In this document: positions 1-11,727 of the stretch, piece by piece | How positions within the stretch are numbered: the stretch's first letter is position 1 | Layout of the letters: every line of letters starts with the position of its first letter | Assembly (NCBI GenBank): GCA_951799425.1 | Contig: OX637393.1 | Location: 27,381,244-27,445,243, forward strand | Source: Ilex aquifolium | Lineage: Eukaryota > Streptophyta > Magnoliopsida > Aquifoliales > Aquifoliaceae | Direction: 5' to 3' | DNA: 64,000 nucleotides | Notes under the pieces: generated by a model | Seen by the model: the letters and a program-made list of their open reading frames with translations, nothing else | Told to the model about the DNA's origin: nothing | The model's database searches: none | Program-made: the position numbers and the translations under genes

Positions 1-722
1 CTCAAATTCTAATCCCAAATTAAGAGCATATATAGTGCGTATGAATGAATGAGTCGCACCGGGATCAAATAAAATTCGGGCCCAAGAATTATAGAGAAGC
101 ACAATACCTTCCACAACTGCATTGGAAACATCTTCCTCCAGTTGGGTCAAAGCAAAAACTCTTCCTTGATTGGTACCGTCTGGGGCTATAGCTCCTAACG
201 GCTTCTGTTGTAGTGACTTCTGTAGTGGTGGCTTATTTGCATGTACTTGTCCTGCCGTCTGAGCATTCTTTTGGGGTGGAAAGATCGGACAATGACTCCA
301 AATATGCCCCAAACCTCCGCAAGCAAAACAGGCTCGTGGGTCTACTCCTACCCTCTCCGGTAAGCCTCAAACTCCTCGAGCTGTCTGAAGTCTCTGTCCA
401 ACCGCCTGGTCTGGGCGACGGTATGGTGCCGTTCTCTGCACTCCACTACTACTAGCATCGGTCCTGATCGGACCTCCCCTCGTGAAGTTCTATCTCCTCT
501 GGTTGTCCTATGTGTCTCTCTCCACCAGTGCAGCTCTATCAACTAGATCCCCATAGTCTCGGATCTTGTGAGCCACAAGCTTCTCCCAAATGGAAGGCCT
601 CAAGCCTTGCTCAAATCATTTGGCCCTCTTGGCCTCAGTAGATATGAACTCCGTGGCATAGCAGGATAGCTCATCAACTTCCTCTCATAATCCGCCACCG
701 TCATGCTACCCTGTCATAGAGC
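1..722 (-). pseudogene. Chromovirus gag C-terminus and start of protease (decayed)
   Basis: Read on the minus strand, this is the rear part of a Ty3/gypsy chromovirus gag followed by the aspartic protease that cleaves the polyprotein. A CX2CX4HX4C zinc knuckle (CFACGGLGHIWSHC) lies near 290-335. A protease active-site motif, DPGATHSF, lies near 40-60, and the protein runs off the left edge. The gag part near 600-720 continues the gag seen at 3057-3668, with 728-3056 inserted between them. Stops and frameshifts break the frame, including a TGA where a related copy at 24617-25474 has an arginine codon. The family assignment is firm; the element is dead. Confidence 0.8.
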
Positions 723-1227
723 GAGAATGTAACACCCCGTATTTTTCTTTTATAGATATGTATATAGATATATATAGTAAATAATTTTTGTAAAAACATG
801 GATATGAGTAGTGACGATAGGAATAAAAACTAGAGATGCGAATTGATTGGGAAGTTAAGCTTCGAAGATGTTTAAACTTGGAAAGGGTGAATAGACAAGT
901 TTCTAAAGGTTTTTAGGTCAAAATAAGGTTTTCGTTGAGTCCGGAAGGTCGAAAAACCTTGGGAGAGGTAATATGAGGTGTATTAGAAGTTAGGGAGTAT
1001 TTTGGAGTTAAAACACATTTTAGAGAAAATTTGAGTATAAAGGATTTTGGACACTGTCTACTATTTCGATCATAACTTTTTATGCGTAATTCCAAATGAC
1101 CTGAAATTTTTACAGTAGATAGTAGACATCTAGGGCTACAAAAGTGTATCTCATAAAAATTTTCCAATTCGACCTCTAAATGGGTCAAAAATGTACTGGA
1201 AGTGGAAGTAGAAAATCTGGGTAGTGA

Positions 1228-1290
1228 CTACCGGTAGCCAAAATCAGCTACCGGTAGCCAATGGTCCAGTGTGTCCGAGCTACCGGTAGC
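1228..1290. promoter_or_regulatory. Three CTACCGGTAG palindromes upstream of the LTR TATA box
   Basis: Perfect palindromes CTACCGGTAG lie at 1228-1237 and 1248-1257, and the longer form GCTACCGGTAGC lies at 1279-1290. They sit 54-116 bp upstream of the TATA box at 1344. In the homologous LTRs at 22190 and 28315 the same slot holds ACGTTCGAACGT palindromes. A role as protein-binding sites is inferred from position and symmetry. Confidence 0.6.
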
Positions 1291-1343
1291 CAGTGTAAAA
1301 ATCCGAATTTTTTTAGTTCGCGAACCCTCGATTTTTCCCCCAC

Positions 1344-1351
1344 TATAAATA
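1344..1351 (+). promoter_or_regulatory. LTR TATA box (TATAAATA)
   Basis: TATAAATA in the context CCACTATAAATAC matches, by position and context, the TATA boxes of the related LTRs at 22911 and 29036. It marks the U3/R boundary region, with transcription expected about 30 bp downstream. Confidence 0.7.
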
Positions 1352-1988
1352 CATCCTCTCACCTCCTTAGCCTTCATTACACACCTTAAAACCCTAGAAA
1401 ACATTAGAGAGAAAGAGGGGAAGAGAAAAACACAAGATCAAAGGTGAAAAACAAGGAATTAAAGGGTTGATTCAAGATCAAAGCCCTAGATTTCCAAGAA
1501 CATCAAGGTAGGGGTTTTCTCCTTTTCTCTTACAATTGAGGCTAGGGTATTTATATATGTATGATTTGGTTATCAATGGTATATATATGCTATGAAATCA
1601 TCCTCTCTTAGGCTTTTTGGCAAAGATTACATGTTTTGAACAAAGTTAGGGTTGAATACCCATGAAATCTCTTTTTATGTTTCAAAACCCTAGTTTTTGG
1701 AGAGTGATGTATTTCCTTCTTAAATGCTTTCTTTATGATGGATTTTTGAAACCTTAGTGCTTTGTGTTGGGTAGCAAAAATAATGTTATTGTGATCTCAT
1801 GTATTTTCTTGGTTGGTTATTGAAAATGTCACATGCTTAAATTTGGGGATTTTGGATAAATGATTGTAAATGGAGATAAATATAGGGATTTTATTTTTGG
1901 TTGGGTTGTTTGTGATGCAAATGAGTGGGAGGTTTCTTGTAAGAATGCTCACCCATTCTCAAGAGGTTCCTTGTAAGGATGCTTGAGA

Positions 1989-2340
1989 ATAAATGAATGG
2001 GGGTGGAGGTTGCTCTTAAGTATGTCACCTACCGGAATAAATGGGGGTGGAGGTTGCTCTTAAGTATGCCACCTACCGGAATAAATGGGGGTCCGGAATA
2101 AATGGGGGTGGAGGTTGCTCTTAAGTATGCCACCTACCGGAATAAATGGGGGTGGAGGTTGCTCTTAAGTATGCCACCTACCGGAATAAATGGGGGTCCG
2201 GAATAAATGGGGGTGGAGGTTGCTCTTAAGTATGCCACCTACCGGAATAAATGGGGGTGGAGGTTGCTCTTAAGTATGCCACCTACCGGAAGAATGGGGG
2301 TGGAGGTTGCTCTAAAGTATGCCACCTACCGGAAGAATTG
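1989..2340 (+). repeat. Higher-order tandem repeat within solo LTR (44- and 17-bp units)
   Basis: About seven 44-bp units, each AATAAATGGGGGTGG... ending CCACCTACCGG, are interspersed with two 17-bp short units (AATAAATGGGGGTCCGG). The order is long, long, short, long, long, short, long, long, long, so there is a 105-bp higher-order period. The array lies in the transcribed part of the LTR. The C1 LTRs have unique sequence in this position. Confidence 0.85.
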
Positions 2341-3056
2341 TTGGGAATTGTTTATGGCCATTAATGTCAAGTTATGAATTATTGTAGTATTGTGGAAAAT
2401 GGTTTCCTATAAGAACTTGTGGGAGTATGGGATTCCACAAGGTCTTATGGGAAACCGGTTTATATTTCGGAAAATGGATATGTCTTGGATCTTGGTTTCT
2501 TTTACTGTTCATTTAAATTACTGTCGCTACTTAAACTTGAGATCCATTTTAAAATGTCCTACTTTTCCTTCAAAAGATTATATATGCTATTTGTGAAATG
2601 AGACCGGCCATTTTATATACTTTTATAAACCTTGTTCGAGTTTGGGAGGAATGTTGCTACAGAGCTTAGTGCTCACCCCCTACAAACAACATATTTCAGG
2701 TCTTGGTATAGAGGAGGAGCTCGGAACTGACGAGCCGGAATATTGGGAAGCTCCTATAGGAGGGAATGTGGATCCCGAGATGGACTTGTAGAGACATAGC
2801 TTCCTTTGTAATAGACTTGAGAATTTATTTTGAAATCATTTGAAGTTTAGTTTTCTTTTGTTATTCCGCTGCTAAGTTACGTTTGATCATTTGAGATGTA
2901 AATGCCATATCTTGGCTTATTCTTTTGGGATGATATTGTAAATTTTATGGATGATGAATGGAAAAATTTTCTTATTGATGGAATTATCTTAGTGCTCTCA
3001 TGTTGTGAATGGTCTTAGAATGTAATGCCGTCCAGGGTGTGTTTTGGGGTGTTACA

Positions 3057-3668
3057 GAGAAAATCTGCACTCATCTTGTCCCTTACTGATTCAGGAAAAT
3101 ATTTGTCTTGGAAGATCTGATCAAACTCCTCCCAGGTAAGAGCATCCGTGTTCCTCATTCTCTTCACCGAGTCCCACCAATGATCTGCCTCCCCCTCTAG
3201 CAGATATGTAGCTAGGCCGACTCGTAAATCCTCGGCTACTCCCATGCCATCACATATTTTCTTCACCCGGCGAATCCATTTATCTGCATCCAAGAGGTGA
3301 GAGCTTCCTTGGAAAGTAGGTGGGTGTTGCCGCAAAAATTCTCGAAGAACTACCATCCTTCGATTTTCGTCCCCGTTGCCCGGTGCATGAGCTAATGGAT
3401 GAACCCCCCCGTTATGGTTGTTGTTCCCATTTTGATGTTGCACGAGAGTGATTAGCTCCCTTAGGCATTGATATATGTCATTCATGACATCTAGAGGTGG
3501 TGGTGGTGGTGGTGGTGGTGGGTTTGCTTGGCCACCACACCCACGCCCACGCCCACGCCCACGCCCACGCCCACGCCCACGTCCACGTCCACGTCCACAT
3601 CCCCCGTCCATCCTGCACATCAATTTACAATTAGTTTTCCTTGATGTACAAGGCATCCTAACTATCAC
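3057..3668 (-). pseudogene. Chromovirus gag N-terminal half (split by solo LTR)
   Basis: This minus-strand open frame encodes the start of a Ty3/gypsy gag: a glycine-arginine repeat (alternating GR, about residues 23-43), a run of nine prolines, then the retrotransposon gag domain with the segments EADHWWDSVK and TWEEFDQIFQDKYFP. It is closely related to the gag at 24617. After ADFL the frame runs into the LTR at 3056 and resumes at 722. The GR and proline tracts come from CCCACG and GGT microsatellites. Just upstream in the minus direction lie the primer site (3785-3797) and an LTR end. Capsid function is inferred from family; this copy cannot produce it. Confidence 0.85.
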
Positions 3669-3784
3669 TTTAATCTAAAGCACAAGGCTTGTATAAAATT
3701 TAAATCAACAATTTCATTCAACCTAATCCTACCTCTCTAGTGGTAATTCATAACCTACAGCTCCCATGTAAGACCTAATTCCTA

Positions 3785-3797
3785 GGCTCTGATACCA
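3785..3797 (-). other. Primer binding site matching initiator tRNA-Met
   Basis: On the minus strand this reads TGGTATCAGAGCC, the usual plant primer site complementary to the 3' end of initiator tRNA-Met. It lies four bases inside the LTR end at 3802 and upstream of gag, which fixes the element's minus orientation. Confidence 0.8.
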
Positions 3798-3801
3798 AAC
3801 A

Positions 3802-4057
3802 TGTAATGCCCCAAAAACTGGGGGTCCTTAATTTAACAAAAATTCGGGCAAAGTCTCCTTTGTACGGGGAGCTCTACCCAAAACACAACCTGTGCAATTA
3901 TACTACATTGACCACACCGGGTCCACTTAAGAATAAATATTGACCACACCAGGTCCATTTATAAGTAAACATGGACCACACCGGGTCCATTTATCCATAC
4001 TCATATAGCCACATGCAATTTTTCTTTTACATTAAAACAGTCCATATGAGTTCGATT
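3802..4057 (-). mobile_element. Truncated chromovirus LTR (R/U5 end)
   Basis: It begins TGTAATGCCCCAAAAACTGG and includes an AGTCTCCTTTGTAC segment also found, reversed, at the 3' end of the LTR at 15664-18195. It is therefore the end of the 5' LTR of the minus-strand element whose gag is at 3668. It is cut after about 256 bp by the next LTR. A GACCACACCGGGTCC motif repeats three times near 3909-3989. Confidence 0.7.
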
Positions 4058-6095
4058 TGTAACGCCCCAAAATCCCCCTTGGACGACATTACTATTTAAA
4101 ACCATTCACATCATGAGAGCAACTAAATGGACTTCATAACAAAAGAGAATTTCATTCATCATCCACAGTATATACAACATCATCCAAAATGATATGCCTA
4201 ACTATGGAAATTACATCCAAAAACAGATCAACTATTATCTTGCAGCAGAATAACGAAAATATTAGACTTGACATTGTCTCAAAATGAATTTCCTAGTCTA
4301 GAACATAAAAAGAACAGTTCTAGACATCCCCCTCCGGGTCCACATACCCATCAAGTTGAGCTTCCCAAGCTACCTGCTCGTCAACTCTGAGCTCCTCCTC
4401 TGAACCAAAATCTGAAAAGAATGTTGTTTGTAGGGGGTGAGCACTAAGCTCTGTAGGAAAATCCTCTCAAACCCGAACAAGGTTTCAAAAGCATATAAAA
4501 CAGTTGGTCTCATTTAACAAATATTATATATAGCTTTTGAAGGAAAGCAGGGACATTTCAATGGATCTCAAGTTTACACAATAGCAATAATTAAATGAAA
4601 AATAAAACAAATTCCCAAAAATAACAATTTCAACCCGTTACCATTCTCATAATGAACCAATTCCACCATAAACTTCTTTCCACAATAAATCATAATCAAC
4701 CGTTTGCAAAATAAATAATAGCCCACAATGTATCTCATGTATGATGTAAGATATCGCATGAATAAACACATCGAGAATATCCTGGCCCACACCTACACAC
4801 CCAATCCTCACAAGGATACACAACTTTAGGAAGGGCGTATACCGACGCATCAGCAGGGATGATCCAACCCAGGAAAAGTATACTAACCCTCAGCCTCGAT
4901 ACCACGTGAGCAAATAGTGGTTTGGTCCTCGCAAGGCACCAACCCACTACGAGTGGTAGGGAACCTTCAAACCCACACGGGGTAAGAAACTCATCTACCC
5001 ACTCTACGATGCCCGGTCAACGGCCACCCATGTTCATCCAAACATCCACACAACAGATACAATACCAACCAACTTCCCAAATCACAAGTAAATCAAAAAC
5101 CCTCAATTCCATAGGTATTTTTCTAACGGAGTAATTTCAAGAAAAATATGCAAGAGATCATCAAACATATATTTTTATTGTTCAAACAAAGCACTAGAGT
5201 TTTGAAATCAAGAATAAGGAATATCAAGAAGAAAAATCTATATTTCTTGAAAGAAACAAGGGTTTTGAGTTTACAAGGATTTCATGGCTATCAAACCATA
5301 ACTTCATTCAAAACATGATAGGATTTGCAAGGACATCAAGAAACAATGATTTCATAACATATATCTAAGATTTAGATTTGAACATATATATATATACACA
5401 TATATATATAAGCCATAGCCTCAATGAACAAGAGTGAGAAGAAACCCCTACCTAGAAATCAAGAATTCCAAGCAAAACCCAAGCTTTGGAGACTTCCTTC
5501 TTCCCTTTATCTTCTCCTAGGGTTCTAAGAAGTTTGGGGTGAGAGTGGAATGAAAGAATGGAAGAAAATGGGCTGAAATCTATGTTTTAAACACAGCAAT
5601 CCCCGAAAGTTACTGTTTATAGGCTGATTTTTGGATTTTTTCCAAAATTACGTTTTTGCCACTAAAAATCTCTAATTTGATCCATATGACTACCCTAAGG
5701 TTTTTCGACGTTCCGGATTCATTTTTAATGTTATTTTAACTTAAAAAAATTTAGTTTTATGATTTATCTCAAAATTAAAGTAAATTTACACTCGAAATAC
5801 TAAAATTACTATTTTATTCCTCCGAACCGTTATATGTGCTAAACGACTATTCCAAATTTTTCGGATCTCCCAGGTTTAATGATAATATTATTTTGACCTA
5901 AAAAAATTAATATTTTTACTTAGTTACCCTTATCAACCTTAAACACTTCCAAAAATTAAATTTCACAATCAATTTGCCTCCCTAGTATTTATTCCTACTA
6001 TTAAAATCTGTAGGGTTCACGCATACCTCATCACCTATATTAGTATTTCAACAATAATTACTTGCTATATAAAGATAAGAGTGTGGGGGTTTACA
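4058..6095 (-). mobile_element. Family A LTR, minus orientation, no target duplication
   Basis: It starts TGTAACGCCCC and ends GGGGGTTTACA, and is homologous in reverse to the other family A LTRs. The bases on either side (CGATT and AATGC) do not match. The left flank is a chromovirus LTR and the right flank is an Athila-like LTR, so it marks a rearrangement breakpoint rather than a simple insertion. No palindrome cluster is visible near its presumed TATA (around 5610-5620). Confidence 0.8.
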
Positions 6096-6630
6096 AATGC
6101 TTGAGATTCCTTGCGAGTCAAATAACTGGTTATTCCATGCTTGAATTAATTAATTAGAATTTCTCATAAGATAGTTGATTTATTATTTGTCATAAAATAA
6201 GGTTTCTCTGTTGGAAAGCTTGATTTATCGTAAACTTCGAGCACGGTGAATGCTTGTGGTTTATAAGTAAATTTTTATATTTTTTCAGATAATTCATTCA
6301 TTATAACTTTTGATGTGTTCATATTATCACCGCTAAATATTTCGATTGGGATCACTCCTCAGCTGATTCTCAATTGAGTTAAAAAACTGGATCAATAATA
6401 ATTACTATGTGAATTTGAAAGGGTATTCCCAATGTTTTAGTATTTTCAATTATTGTTTTAAAACCAAATTTATTGTTTTCTAATTTCAAAATATCTACAA
6501 TAATTTTTTCAAAGCAATTTTCTTTTCTTTTTCTTTGTGTTCTAAGTTTTCACAATTTTCTATGGTTCGACCTCAAACTTCTGAGTATTATATTACCTGC
6601 ACTTGGGTGATCAATTCTAAAGTTGTCGCA
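6096..6630 (+). mobile_element. 3' part of an Athila-like (family B) LTR
   Basis: The sequence matches 13251-13793, the rear of the LTR at 12387-13793, including ATGCTTGAATTAATTAATTA and the terminal CACTTGGGTGATCAATTC segment. It ends at GTTGTCGCA (6630). Six bases later a second LTR of the same family begins. It is a fragment of a separate, older copy. Confidence 0.75.
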
Positions 6631-6636
6631 ATTTTT

Positions 6637-7167
6637 TGATTAACCATCAAAGATGCTATTTTATTATGTTTAATGATTGGTTAATTGCATATTATTTATG
6701 ATTAAATGTGTTAAATTCCTTGATTTTCTAGTTTGATACTTTTTCTAGTTATTTGGTTTGTTTTGCAGGTAAATTGGTTGATTTAAAGTATTAATGGATA
6801 AGGCAAGTGAAGCAAGCACTAGAGGAAGAATCACAATTGATAAGGATTGAAGAGTCAAGATTAAGATGGGAAGATTTGAAGATAAAATAGCAAATTAATC
6901 CTTATAAGAGTCCAAGTTTGAAGAAAACGCATTTAAAGTTGGATTATGAAAGTATCCTAGAAGATAAGGATTTGACATGTCTTCAGTATTTTGGTCATAA
7001 CTTTTGACTCCAATATCCGATTGACCTGATTTTTGCAAGATTGAAAAGAAGACCTCAAGGGCTACAAAAGTGTACTTCACAACTCCCTGTGGTTTGTTCT
7101 TGGACTTTCGAGTATTATATTACTTCGCACAACCTGCACTTGGGTGATCAATTCTAAAGTTGTAAGA
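6637..7167 (+). mobile_element. 5' LTR of non-autonomous Athila-like element B, internally deleted
   Basis: It starts TGATTAACCATCAAA and ends just before the primer site at 7174. It pairs with the 3' LTR at 12387-13793 but lacks roughly 870 bp from its middle. The missing part includes the region where the 3' LTR has its TATA box (12994), so this LTR has probably lost its promoter. Confidence 0.75.
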
Positions 7168-7173
7168 AGTTTT

Positions 7174-7190
7174 TGGCGCCGTTGCCAGGG
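7174..7190 (+). other. Primer binding site matching tRNA-Asp
   Basis: TGGCGCCGTTGCC followed by AGGG matches the 3' end of plant tRNA-Asp (its CCGGCAACGGCGCCA tail, one base off), the primer used by Athila-type elements. It lies immediately after the LTR end. Confidence 0.8.
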
Positions 7191-7661
7191 AGTTGTTTGA
7201 AGACAAGGAACGCACTGCCATCTATTAAGGTTGGGCATTCCACTAAGGTGTGCCCTTTAATTTCAACGGCTCGACGATTTTTAAGAGATGGGTCAATTGT
7301 ATTACCTAATTATTTTCAACCTTACCCCGACCACTTTTTTGAAACTGTTTATCCCGATTTTTGTTGGGAGAACGAACATTATCATTTACCAGTACATCTC
7401 ACACCACCACAAGAGTCTCTCCAATATCCCTCATACCATGACTTAGAAAAAGAGAGATTGGAGAATATTTTTAATGAATTTATGCAAACCCAACTAGTTT
7501 TCAATGCCCAAATAAGCCAAAATATTGAAGAGATAAAAGACATGCACAATACATTGATACAAGAACAAGAGGTTGAGAATGATCAATGTAATGAGAGTGA
7601 TTCTTTTCCTGAACTACAGACTAAGGATGAATCCATTAATACTCTTGATAGTGAAGAATGA
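7191..7661 (+). pseudogene. Short gag-like open frame of element B
   Basis: An open frame of about 155 codons follows the primer site and ends at 7661. It has no ATG until near 7481, so a real start is unclear. The protein is acidic towards its end, with a glutamine- and glutamate-rich helix-prone stretch (about residues 90-135). I do not recognise a domain. Its place directly after a tRNA-Asp primer site suggests a remnant leader or gag region of an Athila-like element. It could also be chance open sequence. Confidence 0.35.
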
Positions 7662-9911
7662 AGTGACATTATTGTTCAACAAGAGGCTAATGAGCCCAAA
7701 GACCTTTTATTATCAAAGAGTAGGAATGCGATTCACATATCTAATCTTGGTGAGGGTATGAAAGTTGATTTGTGTACTGTAATTGATAAAGATCTATTTT
7801 TTATCTCATTGTTAGATTTGCATAAAAATGTATATATCTCCCTTTTCTTGCATGTTCAAAAGATATATTGTGTATATGTGTGAATATTTCGATTAAATGA
7901 GTTACTTCGACACAATGGTTTTAAGCCATTAAAAATAAAATGGCATATATTCAAATCTGACTTTAAGTTGGATTGAGTGTAAGCTTCTATTTTTATTTGT
8001 ACATAGTAGTTAAATTTTATTTTATTTTATTTTAATTTATTCTCTATTTGTTTCAATTTATAATTTTCCTTTTTTGTTAAGTCTTTTATTTTTAGATTTT
8101 AGAGTTGTTGCAGCACCAGTTATTCCTACTCCTTTGATATTTATTCATTATTTTTACTAAGCAATAATGTATTTATTTTTACATTGAGCACAATGTTGGA
8201 TTTAGGTTGGGGGGTATGGGTATGTTTTGTGTTGTGAAAATTCTTAGTTTATGTTTTTTAATTTTTTTTGACAGTTTCTAGTTTATTTACATTGGTAAAA
8301 AAAAATATAAAAAAAAAATTGTTGGTTATTAAATATCTAAATAACATGTTTATGCATAATTTGACACCACAATATAAAAATAATTTGCTTAGCTTTAATT
8401 TTGTAACTCTTTAAGTATCACATAGAACTTTATTCTATACTTTTGCATCTCATATCATGTTCTTATCACAATGTGTACACTTTAGACTTTACCAAATTGA
8501 AAATTTGTTAGGTAATTTACCTTGAGAACTTGAAACATATAGTGGAGATGCATAAAAACCCTAGTGAGTTCTGATCCAATCTTTCTTGGAGGGTTATTTA
8601 CATTTACTCAATAAAGAATATTTTTATTCAACTAATCTCTTTCAATAGTCTCATTATTTTTGTTTTGGTCAACAACAATATTGTGAATGATTGCTTGACT
8701 TTGAATTATTTGCATGAGAAGTGTGTTATCAAAAGCTCTTGAGATATGATTTTAGGCCATCTTTGACATTATTTGAGCCTGAGTCTTATTCTTTGAATAT
8801 TATTATCCCTAGAAGCCCTGATTGAGCATTTGAAGCAAAATTTTATTTCTTATATCAAACATATAATAACCAAGCCAATGAAAATAATAATATCCTTTAC
8901 TCTTGGTTGTCCCGAGATTGAGTTTTTATTGTTTATGAAATTTGGGAGATGTTGGTTTAAAAAAGATGATAAAATTTTTTTTTTGCATACTTGTGAATAT
9001 CCGCATTAGATGTTTTGGTAAAAAAAAAAAAGAAGTATATAAATTCAGTTGTCTTGCTGAAAAAAAAATTTTTGAAAAAAAAGGAATGACAATATGTCTA
9101 ACTGTGAAAAAGCAGATTGAAAAAAGGTGAGAAAAATAGCAAGCGTGGTTTTGAAAAAATATGAGTAAGTGTTGTAAATTGTGCTTCTAAAAGATGGAGA
9201 GTGAAAGACTATAGAAATAAATTTGGTTGTGTAATAGAAATGTTTTCTCGAGATAGACTTTTGAATTACTGAATATCCTTCATTTTAAAACTCTAATCCC
9301 AAGGCCCCATTACAACTTTAGATAAACACCTATTTGATCTCAAGAGTGTATTGGTGGATGCATGACTTGTGTGAATAAGGAAGAGAATGGTGATTATTTG
9401 TTTATTGAGTGTTGATTTCCTTTCATGAGACTATATCAAATCCTTTTCTTTTGGATTACAATTATTTAAATGGAACATATGAGCATTATTTTGTTTTGAT
9501 TTAAATATCTTCTTCTCACATGTGATATTTGAGGGAATAATCATTATAATCTGAGAGAATCTTTTATGAGTGAATTATCTAGTGAGATTTGGCATTGAGA
9601 CGAATAGTTGATAGTTAGAGAGGTGATTACTGGATAAATTATTGACTTGGTATAGTTAATTCACACTACACACGATTTTATATTGGAACATGATAAGTGT
9701 ATACATTTATATAGCACAGAGTACTATATTTTGTTTTGCATGTGCTTATAAAAAGAATTACAACTTAGAATTTTTATGTTATGGTAGCAATTTGTATTAT
9801 AAAATTATTATTCAAATATTTGATCACAGGGTGATGTTTGTGGGTATCATCTCAGGAAACCCTCATGAGACTATACTTGTCCACTAGGGGGAACCTAGGG
9901 GTTTAAAGGCT
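7662..9911 (+). mobile_element. Non-coding interior of Athila-like element B
   Basis: This AT-rich stretch has no convincing gene. Near 8180-8222 it has an ACATTGAGCACAATG motif followed by GGTTGGGGGG, typical of Athila-lineage elements. The region near 8480-8660 is homologous, in reverse, to 18740-18830, linking this element to the minus-strand Athila-like one. The interior continues after the nested LTR at 12255-12386, where GGTTGGGGGTG forms the polypurine tract before the 3' LTR. Confidence 0.6.
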
Positions 9912-11488
9912 TGTTGTGTAACACCCCAAATACCACCCTGGACGGCATTACATTCTCAAACCATTTATACCATGAGAGCAACTAATAAATTCCATAAATA
10001 AAGAAATTTCATTCATCATATTTCATGTCCATAGCATTATCCCAAAAGAATATGCCATCTTTGGCCTTTACATTCCCAAAAGAATTAAATTATACTTGGC
10101 AGCGGAAACATAAAAATAAGGTTAGACTTTACATTGCCTAAAAAGGAACTTCCTAGTCTATCACAAAAGAAAACAGAACACTAAGCGTCTCCCTCGGGGT
10201 CGACGTTCCCTTCTATGGGAGCTTCCCAACGTCCCGGCTCGTCAGTTCCGAGCTCCTCCTCTAGACCAAGACCTGAAATATGTTGTTTGTAGGGGGTGAG
10301 CACTAAGCTCTGTAGCAACATTCCTCCCAATCTCGAACAAGGTTTATAAAAACATATAAACGGCCGGTCTCATTTCACAAATATCATATATCAATTTTGA
10401 AAGAAAGCAAAGACATTTCAATAGATCTCAAGTTTAGGTAACAACAGTCATTTAATGAATAAATGGAACCAATTACACAATTCATAATACATTCCACCAT
10501 AAACTATTTCTCACAAGTTCTTGCGGAATCTCATACTTCCCCAAAACTCTTGTAGAAACCGTATCTGGTAGAATAAACAAATACTAACCATTTCATTCGT
10601 ATCAACATTATAAACATGTATCTCCACCATGATGTAAGGCAAACCCCATGAATCAACACATTGAATAATATCTAGCCCACACACACGCACACAAATCTTC
10701 TCAAAGATATCCATCCTTTAGGAAGGGCGTATGCCATACCACTGGCAGTGACGTATCCAACCCAGGTATTAGTATACTAACCCTCTTACACGGCACCCGT
10801 GAGCAATAGCGGTTTAGTCTTACCAAAGCACTAACCCCACTACGAGTGGTAGCAAAAATGCCAACCCACACGGATCAAGCAACACTTCTACCCACTCTAC
10901 GATATCTCGTCAAAGGCCACCCATGGTCATCCCACACTCATAAGAGATACAATACCAAACCCAAATTTCACAATTTACATGTATATCTTAAAAATCCTCA
11001 ATTTAAGCATGTGACATTTTCAATAACCAACCAAGAAAAATGCAAGAGATCACAACAATATCATTTTATTACTCAACACAAAACACTATGATTTTGAAAT
11101 CAAGAATAAAGGAAGAGTTCAATAGGAAAACCCATCACTCTTGAAAACTAGGGTTTTTCAAACAAAAGAGGGATTTCATGGGTATACAACCCTAACTTTG
11201 TATAAAACATGTTAACAATTGCAAAAGAACCAATAAACGATGAACCCATAGCAAATACATATGATTAGGAGTCAAACATATATATATATAGTAACTCTAA
11301 CATCAATGAACAAGAATGGAAGAAAACCCCTACCTTTCTTCTTCCTATGTGTTCTTGAAAATTTGAAGTTTTGATCTTCTTCAAGGTGCAAATCCTCCTT
11401 TGATCTTGTGTTTTCCCCTTCTTTCCTCCTCTCTAAGTCTTCCTAGGGTTTGAAATGTTGAAATGAGGCTAATGGGGGTGTCCTTAAG

Positions 11489-11496
11489 TATTTATA
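11489..11496 (-). promoter_or_regulatory. LTR TATA box (minus strand)
   Basis: TATTTATA on the plus strand reads TATAAATA on the minus strand, at the position equivalent to the TATA boxes at 22911 and 29036 in sister LTRs. Confidence 0.7.
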
Positions 11497-11548
11497 GTGG
11501 AAGAAATGACCTCATGTGCGTGATTCTGAAGTTCAGAATTCGCAAGTC

Positions 11549-11727
11549 ACGTTCGAACGTCATTGGCGTTCGAACGTCACTAGTGCAAATTATTCATTCA
11601 CGTTCGAACGTCACTTTGGCTTTCGAACGTTGGTTGCTCCCAGTACTTTTTCATTTCCATCAGAGCTCTGCGGATACCAAAGTACTGGGACTCCCTCACG
11701 TTCGAACGTCGATTCACGTTCGAACGT
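11549..11727. promoter_or_regulatory. Cluster of six ACGTTCGAACGT-type palindromes in U3
   Basis: Perfect ACGTTCGAACGT lies at 11549-11560, 11600-11611, 11698-11709 and 11716-11727. Near-copies lie at 11566-11577 (GCGTTCGAACGT) and 11620-11630 (TTTCGAACGT). All are upstream of the minus-strand TATA box at 11489, within about 50-240 bp. The first two form a closely spaced pair separated by CATTG. Function as regulatory sites is inferred. Confidence 0.65.

Larger units (their letters stand above)
728..3056 (+). mobile_element. Solo LTR, family A, with 5-bp target duplication GAGAA
   Basis: A 2329-bp LTR starts TGTAACACCCC and ends GGGGTGTTACA. It is flanked by the perfect direct repeat GAGAA at 723-727 and 3057-3061, so both ends are exact. 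It lies inside the gag of a minus-strand chromovirus. The body is homologous to the LTRs at 22190-24483 and 28315-30592. No internal retrotransposon sequence is present, so it is a solo LTR left by recombination between two LTRs. It differs from its relatives in the U3 palindromes (1228-1290) and in a tandem array (1989-2340). Confidence 0.93.

Noticed and set aside
1989-2340. Regular repeat array that could be taken for CRISPR
   Set aside because: Units abut directly without unique spacers and the array sits within a plant LTR.
3475-3678. Open frame with glycine run and PR repeats on the plus strand
   Set aside because: It is the antisense shadow of the GR- and proline-rich part of the minus-strand gag.
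11549-11727. TTCGAA cores as heat-shock elements
   Set aside because: Heat-shock elements need GAA and TTC units separated by two bases; here they touch. Another factor would be needed.
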